From a virus: a stretch of 21,593 nucleotides of DNA. A program made the position numbers and the translations under genes. Position 1 is the first letter of the stretch; each line of letters begins with the position of its first letter. Positions 14,793-19,841 of the stretch are shown one piece after another. The DNA is taken from positions 1-21,593 of IMG/VR virus record IMGVR_UViG_3300024433_000071; one strand, 5' to 3'. The notes below the pieces were generated by a model. It was given only the letters and a program-made list of their open reading frames with translations, had not been told where the DNA came from and searched no databases.

Positions 14793-15236
14793 ATGACCAA
14801 TTCAGACGTATCGTCTGTGTCCTCCGCATCATTGGCTGAATTAACCATGCTCAAGAAAGAGCTGGACCAGCTTATTGTGGAGTCACAGGAAAAAGTAAAG
14901 GTTATCAAGAATGAGCTTGAGAACCGCTATCTAGGCAGAGCGCAAGACACTTTGCGTCAAAACGGAAAAGACTTTGGCAGCGTAACCATTGAAGACGCTG
15001 GTTATAAGCTAAAGGTCAATCTTCGCAAGCGCGTGGAGTGGGATGAAGGTAGGCTTCTAAATATCTTAAATGGTATGGATGAAGATACTGCTCGTCACTA
15101 CGTTTCTGTCAAATACACAATCCCAGAAGCTAAGTATAATAATGCTCCGCCTGAAATTCAGGCGCGGCTTAGCGATGCGCGTACTGTGCATTTGCAGGGT
15201 ACAAGCATTGATGTTGAGGGAGATGATGATGCTTAA
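14793..15236 (+). CDS. small helical protein opening the recombination operon
   Basis: A 147-residue protein. A helical N-terminal half (SLAELTMLKKELDQLIVESQEKVKVIKNELENRYLGR, about 13-50, probably coiled coil) is followed by a compact mixed region (TIEDAGYKLKVNLRKRVEWDEGRL, then YVSVKYTIPEAKYNNAPPEI) and an acidic end (DVEGDDDA). Proteins of this layout stand just before Sak4-like ATPases in other phage maps and have no assigned activity. AAAGGAGGG is ideally placed before ATG 14793, one of the strongest ribosome sites here. The coding end overlaps the next start by eight bases. A regulatory or recombination-accessory role would fit. Confidence 0.72.
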   Translation: MTNSDVSSVSSASLAELTMLKKELDQLIVESQEKVKVIKNELENRYLGRAQDTLRQNGKDFGSVTIEDAGYKLKVNLRKRVEWDEGRLLNILNGMDEDTARHYVSVKYTIPEAKYNNAPPEIQARLSDARTVHLQGTSIDVEGDDDA

Positions 15237-16092
15237 CATTATCACAGCCGAACAACGGCTAAACGAAAAGAAGGGCCACAAGCTTGTTGTATGTGGTCAG
15301 TCAGGGGTGGGTAAGACTTCTCTTGCTCGCACCCTCGACACATCCAAGACATTGTTCATGGACTTGGAAGCGGGTGACGCGGCTATCGAAGGTGTAGCCA
15401 TTGATGTCATTCGTCCGCGCACATGGACAGAGTGCCGTGATTTCGCGGTGTTCTTGGGTGGTCCGAACCCATCTTTGGGTGAGGACGCAACTTACAGTCA
15501 GGCACATTACGATTATGTGTGTCAGACTTATGGAAACCCAGCAGATGTTTTGTCTAAGTATGACACAATCTTTGTTGACTCAATTACCGTAGCGGGGCGT
15601 TTGTGCTTTACGCATTGTCAGAACCAGCCTGAGTGTAAATCAGACCGTACTGGCAAGCTAGACACTCGTGCAGCTTACGGTATGCAAGGGCGTGAAATGA
15701 TGGGGTGGCTATCACACCTTCAGCACATCCGCGATAAGAATGTAATCTTTGTTGGCATTCTGGATGAAAAGACAGATGAGTATGGTCGCCAGACTTATGA
15801 GCTGCAAATTGAAGGCTCTAAAACTGGACGCGAATTGCCGGGCATTGTGGATGAAGTTATTACAATGGCTCTTATGTCAGATGATAACGGAGTTCCATAT
15901 CGCGCCTTTGTGTGTCAGACACTGAACCAGTGGGGATACCCAGCTAAAGACAGGTCTGGCAGATTAGATACTCTAGAAGAGCCGCACTTAGGCAAACTTC
16001 TAGAGAAGATGAGTGGCGGCACGCCACAAAATGAACGTCCTATGGACTTTGTAAATCCAAGTGAAATGAATGGAGCGGAAGAAAATGCTTAA
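15229..16092 (+). CDS. Sak4/RecA-like ATPase (AAA_24-type recombination protein)
   Basis: A 287-residue P-loop ATPase. Walker A is GQSGVGKTS (23-31); MDLEAGD (44-50) follows the next strand; Walker B is TIFVDSIT (113-120, with D117). NVIFVGILDE (171-180) matches the sensor-like strand. Together these identify the AAA_24/Sak4 group, phage single-strand annealing or RecA-like recombinases that usually work with an SSB. ATG 15229 has GAGGGAG six bases upstream; two further ATG codons just before it (15223, 15226) are too close to that site, and the long in-frame extension upstream lies inside the previous gene. The next gene is a probable SSB, supporting a recombination role. Confidence 0.8.
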   Translation: MLNIITAEQRLNEKKGHKLVVCGQSGVGKTSLARTLDTSKTLFMDLEAGDAAIEGVAIDVIRPRTWTECRDFAVFLGGPNPSLGEDATYSQAHYDYVCQTYGNPADVLSKYDTIFVDSITVAGRLCFTHCQNQPECKSDRTGKLDTRAAYGMQGREMMGWLSHLQHIRDKNVIFVGILDEKTDEYGRQTYELQIEGSKTGRELPGIVDEVITMALMSDDNGVPYRAFVCQTLNQWGYPAKDRSGRLDTLEEPHLGKLLEKMSGGTPQNERPMDFVNPSEMNGAEENA

Positions 16093-16735
16093 TCTTAATG
16101 AAGTAGAAACTGGTAGTGAACAGAAGCCTCTAGAGCTTATCCCAGACAAAACACCTGTTCGCGCAATTATTAACCTATTAGGCGGTGACAGCGAAATGCC
16201 TGAGTTTGGGCCTGGCTTTCTTTTCAAGAAGTCAATGTCATCTAGCGCAGTGTATTGCCCGATGGAATTTACCATCATTGGCGGTCAGTTCGATAAGCGC
16301 AAAGTATGGCACAATCTGTTTGTGCACGGTGACAAGCTAAACAGTAACGGCGTTCCTGTGGCGCGTCAGATTGGCCTTGAAACGCTTCGGCGCATGATTG
16401 ACAGCATCCATAACTTGAAGGGCGCTGACATGTCTCCAGAGGCTCAGCAAAAGCGTAATATTGCTGGTCTTGATGCCCTGCAAGGACAACAGTTTTGTTT
16501 CTTGGTTGGTGTAGAGCCGGAGCAGAATGGATACGCTGCAAAGAACAAAATGACTATTGCGCTGACTCCAGACAATAGTGATTACATTCCTAGCGGCGGT
16601 AACAGTGGCGCGGCACCAGCAGTTAATCAGACATTGATTAATTCAATGCCGCCACAAGGTCAGGCCGCTATGAATGCTCAAGCCCCTGCGGTAACAGCAA
16701 CGGCTGGAGTTGTTCCAGCGTGGGCGCAGAAGTAA
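16085..16735 (+). CDS. probable single-stranded DNA-binding protein
   Basis: A 216-residue protein immediately downstream of the Sak4-like ATPase. The first half (PLELIPDKTPVRAIINLLGG, then FLFKKSMSSSAVYCPMEFTI and KVWHNLFVHG) is beta-rich and OB-fold-like. The remainder (about 145-216) is a Gly/Asn/Pro/Ala/Gln-rich flexible tail ending in VVPAWAQK. The order folded core then linker then short aromatic-containing tip is that of phage SSBs, although no family motif gives proof. I chose ATG 16085, which overlaps the previous stop by eight bases (ATGCTTAA), rather than ATG 16070. SSB partners usually accompany Sak4 proteins. A replication accessory protein is the main alternative. Confidence 0.6.
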   Translation: MLNLNEVETGSEQKPLELIPDKTPVRAIINLLGGDSEMPEFGPGFLFKKSMSSSAVYCPMEFTIIGGQFDKRKVWHNLFVHGDKLNSNGVPVARQIGLETLRRMIDSIHNLKGADMSPEAQQKRNIAGLDALQGQQFCFLVGVEPEQNGYAAKNKMTIALTPDNSDYIPSGGNSGAAPAVNQTLINSMPPQGQAAMNAQAPAVTATAGVVPAWAQK

Positions 16736-16757
16736 AGTAATTTTCTGGAAGTTAGGA

Positions 16758-16840
16758 TTGCAGCGAAAGCTGTGCATCTCCAGAGATAGAGGGGCGAAGT
16801 ACGTTGGTTCTTGGAGGTAATAGAACCTTGTCTAGCGCAC
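16758..16840 (+). other. candidate structured RNA region
   Basis: The 201-base gap 16736-16936 holds no gene. Its first half can fold into consecutive small hairpins: CAGC-GAAA-GCTG (16761-16772), a GNRA tetraloop; ATCT-CCAG-AGAT (16776-16787); and GGTTCT...AGAACC (16806-16811 with 16822-16827) whose 10-base loop carries GGAGG. An enclosing GTGC/GCAC pair (16772-16775 with 16837-16840) would join the last two. It could be a small RNA, a regulatory leader or a processing site. The call is from base complementarity only, and no known RNA family is recognised. Confidence 0.35.
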
Positions 16841-16846
16841 CTTGAA

Positions 16847-16885
16847 AAGAAGGGTCTGGCTTTGTTGCTAGGCTAGACCCTTCTT
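16847..16885 (+). terminator. long-stem hairpin, possible terminator
   Basis: AAGAAGGGTCT (16847-16857) pairs perfectly with AGACCCTTCTT (16875-16885), and the stem continues inward with GGCTT/AGGCT pairing that includes two G-U wobbles, giving about 16 base pairs and a loop of seven. It is followed by CCTTTAACTTT, pyrimidine-rich but not a clean U-tract. It could end the recombination operon, be a transcript processing site, or stabilise the upstream RNA. It is the strongest stem in the window. Confidence 0.5.
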
Positions 16886-16912
16886 CCTTTAACTTTAGCA
16901 ACATCAGAAGGG

Positions 16913-16935
16913 CCGCCATACAAACGGAACGGCGG
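16913..16935 (+). promoter_or_regulatory. hairpin abutting the ParB-like gene's start
   Basis: CCGCC (16913-16917) pairs with GGCGG (16931-16935) across a 13-base loop, ending two bases before ATG 16937. The stem would hold the only purine-rich stretch before that start, so it could mask or position the ribosome site. The alternative start at ATG 16949 lies beyond it. The function is inferred. Confidence 0.3.
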
Positions 16936-16936
16936 T

Positions 16937-17869
16937 ATGGGTAAGAAAATGGCTTTAACTAGCATTACAAGTAAACAGCGCAAGCTTACATCAGAGCTTT
17001 CGCCAGAAGACCAAATCAAAACTCTAAAGTATTTGATTAAAAATCCACCAGAGAACAGCCGTGTCTGCGAATTTACTCCAGAGCTTGCTGAGTACATTCT
17101 GGATAAAACGAAGGGCAACTTAAATATCAATAACCGTCCGCGTAAGTCTCAAAAAATTATTGAGTATAAGCGCGACATGCAGAATGATAATTGGTCACTT
17201 ACTGGTGATACGATTAAGTTTGGAACAGACGGTTATCTAAAAGATGGGCAAAACCGTTTAGCCGCGTGTATTCAGGCGCAAACGCCTTTTACTACGCACG
17301 TTACTTTTGGCATTGACCCGAACACTTTTCATCACATGGACTCAGGTAAGAACCGTGGCGCGGATGATGTTCTGGCAATTATGGGTGTGACGAATTACAG
17401 TAAGATTGCTCAAGAAATTAAGTTTCTTCTTAATTGGGAAAAGGGCAAAACCAACACGGCTGGCGGCGTTAGCAACGACCAGATTAAGGATGCTTACCTA
17501 AACAAGTACAATCCTGATTTGTTGCAAGAGGGCGTTTCAATGGCGCGGAAAGTGTACGCTCAAACTTACTATACTCATGGTCAAGTCGCAGCAACATTTT
17601 ATCTTGCCGTAGAGGCTGGATACCGCGATGAGATTGAAGATTTCTTTAATTGCATGATGAATGGCACTGGAAAGGCTACCAGTGGCCCTATTAAGCTTAT
17701 GAGGCAAATTACGTTTTTACGGGCAAATAGAATTCACATTAGTTCGCATGACTATTCTGTTTTATTAAGCCGCGCTGTTCATTGCTTCATCAATAAAAAA
17801 GCTATGACTAAAGCGGACTTAAATGTTAGTCTTGCAGACAAGCGGATGCCTCTGCCGTCTGCTAAATAA
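16937..17869 (+). CDS. ParB/sulfiredoxin-like domain protein
   Basis: A 310-residue protein. RPRKSQKIIEYKRDMQNDNW (67-86), GDTIKFGTDGYLKDGQNRLAAC (90-111) and the following strand (FTTHVTFGIDP) match the ParB-N/sulfiredoxin-like fold of phage proteins with a 'DGQxRLxA' core. The family includes nucleases, CTP-binding partition proteins and many unassigned phage proteins. A helical C-terminal half (HMDSGKNRGADDVLAIMG, then QIKFLLNWEKG) follows, with no HTH I can define. Start uncertain: ATG 16937 or ATG 16949, neither with a strong ribosome site, and a hairpin sits just before the first. The gene stands between two structured gaps, suggesting its expression is adjusted separately. Confidence 0.72.
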   Translation: MGKKMALTSITSKQRKLTSELSPEDQIKTLKYLIKNPPENSRVCEFTPELAEYILDKTKGNLNINNRPRKSQKIIEYKRDMQNDNWSLTGDTIKFGTDGYLKDGQNRLAACIQAQTPFTTHVTFGIDPNTFHHMDSGKNRGADDVLAIMGVTNYSKIAQEIKFLLNWEKGKTNTAGGVSNDQIKDAYLNKYNPDLLQEGVSMARKVYAQTYYTHGQVAATFYLAVEAGYRDEIEDFFNCMMNGTGKATSGPIKLMRQITFLRANRIHISSHDYSVLLSRAVHCFINKKAMTKADLNVSLADKRMPLPSAK

Positions 17870-17885
17870 AGTTAAAGGCGTACTA

Positions 17886-17950
17886 ACGGCAACTTTATCG
17901 TAAAAAGCTGTTAGCTGGTTTGGGTGGCACCAGTGCCGTAAAGCCACCCA
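17886..17950 (+). other. hairpin with potential pseudoknot
   Basis: TGGGTGGC (17921-17928) and GCCACCCA (17943-17950) form a perfect 8-bp stem with a 14-base loop. The loop contains TGCCGT (17934-17939), complementary to ACGGCA (17886-17891) upstream of the stem, so the leader could fold into a pseudoknot. An alternative small stem (GGCA/TGCC around 17926-17937) would compete with this. The element ends 27 bases before the start at 17978 and has no U-tract, so it is more likely a regulatory or stabilising structure than a simple terminator. Confidence 0.4.
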
Positions 17951-17977
17951 CCCTTGCATCATAAGGTAGGACTAGCG

Positions 17978-18334
17978 ATGCTATACAATAACGACTTTAG
18001 CCACGACCTTTTAGTTGGTCAGGTAGCCGAACAATTCCTCGGTGACTTACTTCAGAACAAAAAGATTGAAGTAAAGAATGATAAAATAGCTCATAAGTCT
18101 GGGCGTGTATTTATTGAATTTGAATGTCGCGGGAAACCGTCAGGTATTACAACAACACAATCAGATTTTTGGGCTTTTGTTTTAACTACAGGTGTGGTCA
18201 TAATTGTATCGAAAGACAGGTTAACCGAGTTGTGTAATAACGAATATAATAATGGCAATGTTATACGCGGCGGGGATAGAAACACATCACAAGGTTTCTT
18301 AATTAATTTAGACGACTTATTGAGGAAAGTTTAA
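17978..18334 (+). CDS. PD-(D/E)XK-like phage protein
   Basis: A 118-residue protein. GQVAEQFLGDLLQ (14-26) followed by KIEVKND (29-35, E31-V-K33) and RVFIEFECRGKPSGI (43-57), then TTQSDFWAFVL (59-69) and GGDRNTSQGFLI (98-109). This arrangement recurs in small phage proteins related to restriction-fold nucleases, with E31 and K33 as the possible ExK pair. The preceding acidic site is ambiguous (E18 or D23), so catalysis is not certain. I chose ATG 17978 because AAGG and AGGA lie at suitable distances. A TTG upstream (17954) would add residues encoded by the end of the hairpin region. The stop overlaps the next start (TAATG). Confidence 0.6.
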   Translation: MLYNNDFSHDLLVGQVAEQFLGDLLQNKKIEVKNDKIAHKSGRVFIEFECRGKPSGITTTQSDFWAFVLTTGVVIIVSKDRLTELCNNEYNNGNVIRGGDRNTSQGFLINLDDLLRKV

Positions 18335-18519
18335 TGGCTGATTCTGAGAGAGTTACTGAAAGAAAAAAGAGAGAGCAACTTTTAAAGCTTCAGGAGTGGG
18401 ACAAGATTTGCCCTGATGATGCATTTGTTGATGTCGATGTAAAAGAAGAGCTTACTGGAAGGCACATCCATAAAGGCACAGAAGCTACTGCTAAGAGCGC
18501 TAGCTCTCTGGAGCAATAG
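18334..18519 (+). CDS. small charged protein, unknown
   Basis: A 61-residue protein I do not recognise. The N-terminal half is very basic and helical (ERVTERKKREQLLKLQEWDKI), followed by an acidic segment (DDAFVDVDVKEEL) and a polar end. ATG 18334 lies in TTTAATGG with GAGGAAAG five bases before it, and overlaps the stop of the gene before it. It is almost certainly translated in step with its neighbours. The charge pattern allows nucleic-acid or protein binding, but nothing more can be said. Confidence 0.6.
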   Translation: MADSERVTERKKREQLLKLQEWDKICPDDAFVDVDVKEELTGRHIHKGTEATAKSASSLEQ

Positions 18520-18810
18520 ATGCGGGTGGAAATTAATCTAACGCTATTCTTAAAGGATAAGAGCTCAGAGAGCATTGACGGATTTATAACCGTAAGCGAA
18601 ATGGCAGAAGATGAAGAAATTTTAGACGCGATGGGTGTTTTTATCGAAGACGCGGCACATAAGCACAAGTTTAATTTTACTTCTGGTATGGCATATATGC
18701 TTATTAACGAAGAAGAGATTTATCAAATAACATTTCAAAACCCAGAGATGCAAATGGAGGGCACGGAGTTATGCAACATAATAATTCCAGACGGAGTGAC
18801 GGTACATTAG
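18520..18810 (+). CDS. unknown small acidic protein
   Basis: A 96-residue protein without a recognised family. The start directly follows the previous stop, with GGAG six bases before ATG 18520. It is acidic, mixed alpha/beta (FKVDKSS-like charged turns, FITVSEMAEDEEILDAMG, YMLINEEEIYQITFQNPEMQ). The acidity and small size would fit a DNA-mimic or inhibitor as well as an assembly factor; this is only a possibility. Its last 40 bases overlap the next gene in another frame. Confidence 0.6.
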   Translation: MRVEINLTLFLKDKSSESIDGFITVSEMAEDEEILDAMGVFIEDAAHKHKFNFTSGMAYMLINEEEIYQITFQNPEMQMEGTELCNIIIPDGVTVH

Positions 18811-19043
18811 AGGCCTTGGAGAAAAGCGATACACTTACAAACGCCGCTAAGATGTTTAGCGAGTTGGGGTGGGGCAAAAGGCTTTGCGACCTTAAAGAAG
18901 AAGAAGTATTAGGTATGGTCGCGTATTTTCAGAAAATGAAGGAAATAAGAGATGAGTTTACAGAGCAGGGGCTTCTTGAATTTGAACAGAGTATCACCAG
19001 TTCTGACGCCACGGACGACCTCAACGACCCCATTCCATTCTGA
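18771..19043 (+). CDS. unknown small protein overlapping its neighbours
   Basis: A 90-residue protein without a recognised family. ATG 18771 has GGAGGG about nine bases upstream. The sequence is helical (TLTNAAKMFSELGWGKRL, then EEEVLGMVAYFQKMKEIRDEF) and ends in DDLNDPIPF, a short acidic-aromatic tip like the C-terminal interaction tails of SSB-type proteins, though far too short to be an SSB itself. It overlaps the upstream gene by 40 bases and the downstream exonuclease by about 92 in a different frame, an unusually long overlap. An accessory role with the exonuclease is suggested by this coupling. Confidence 0.58.
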   Translation: MQHNNSRRSDGTLEALEKSDTLTNAAKMFSELGWGKRLCDLKEEEVLGMVAYFQKMKEIRDEFTEQGLLEFEQSITSSDATDDLNDPIPF

Positions 19044-19749
19044 TGCTATAGAGCTTATCGCCTACAATATAGACAAAGCTATTTGCGATAAAAATGATGA
19101 GCAGCCAAGAAGAAAATACTTAGGCGGCTCATCACTTGGTAGCGCGTGTTCTAGGCAAGTCCAGTATAGATATATGCAAGTCGAGCCAGATGAGGATAAA
19201 GCCTTTCCAGCGCGTACATTGCGTATATTCGATATGGGGCACTTCATTGAGGACTTGATTGCTGGCTATCTGAGGGCTGCTGGCTTCGAGCTTAAGACGC
19301 ACGACTCACAAGGTAAGCAGTTTGGGTTCGCGGTAGCTGACGAACAGATAAAAGGGCACATTGATGGCGTCATAACTGGCGGACCAGTTCCAATGCACTA
19401 CCCTTTTCTATGGGAGTGTAAGTCAGCTAACAGTAAAAAGTTCAGTGAATTTGTTCGGAAAGGTGTGGCGGAAGCAAACCCTGTTTACGCCGCGCAAGTG
19501 GCATTGTATCAGGCATATATGGATTTAACAGAAAATCCGGCCTTGTTTACTGTGATGAATAAAGATACAAGTGAGATTTACTACGAGCTAATTCCTTTCA
19601 ATAAAGTGTTAGCTCAAAACACAAGTGATAAGGGCGTAGAAATATTGAAGGCTACAAAAGCGGGGGAAATGCTGCCGCGTATTGCAGCAAATTCAGATTA
19701 CTTTGCTTGCAAATGGTGTGAGTTTCGTGAAACATGTTGGTCAAAATAA
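18952..19749 (+). CDS. Cas4/RecB-like exonuclease with iron-sulfur cysteines
   Basis: A 265-residue PD-(D/E)XK exonuclease. MGHFIEDL (95-102) gives the GxxxE of motif I, GHIDGVI (135-141) gives D138, WECKSA (154-159) gives E155-x-K157, and QVALY (182-186) is the RecB-family QxxxY motif. C66 in GSACSRQ together with C253-x2-C256-x5-C262 at the C-terminus forms the four-cysteine 4Fe-4S signature of Cas4/AddB nucleases. Expected role: processing double-strand ends to give ssDNA for the Sak4-like protein. ATG 18952 has AAGGA eight bases upstream and lies inside the previous gene; homology-like sequence begins clearly only after about residue 28, so a later TTG start (18976 or 18982) is possible. 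Confidence 0.85.
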   Translation: MSLQSRGFLNLNRVSPVLTPRTTSTTPFHSDAIELIAYNIDKAICDKNDEQPRRKYLGGSSLGSACSRQVQYRYMQVEPDEDKAFPARTLRIFDMGHFIEDLIAGYLRAAGFELKTHDSQGKQFGFAVADEQIKGHIDGVITGGPVPMHYPFLWECKSANSKKFSEFVRKGVAEANPVYAAQVALYQAYMDLTENPALFTVMNKDTSEIYYELIPFNKVLAQNTSDKGVEILKATKAGEMLPRIAANSDYFACKWCEFRETCWSK

Positions 19750-19787
19750 GAAAGAGGCCGCCAGTTAATACCTGAGCGACCCCTTTC
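19750..19787 (+). other. hairpin between exonuclease and primase genes
   Basis: Immediately after the exonuclease stop, GAAAGaGG (19750-19757) pairs with CCcCTTTC (19780-19787, one A-C mismatch), then CGC/GCG and CAG/CTG pair inside, closing a 7-base loop TTAATAC. The stem has about 13 pairs with one bulge and two mismatches. No U-tract follows on the plus strand. It may be a processing or stabilising stem, or an attenuator for the primase gene. Confidence 0.4.
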
Positions 19788-19841
19788 AAAGTGTGAAACG
19801 AAATCAGAAAAGGAAACAATCGGACTTCAGGATACAATATA

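Noticed and set aside
15070-15228. Longer version of the Sak4-like protein with about 53 extra N-terminal residues
   Set aside because: The extension lies inside the preceding gene and is rich in Cys, Arg and Met without pattern; the GAGGGAG ribosome site fits ATG 15229.
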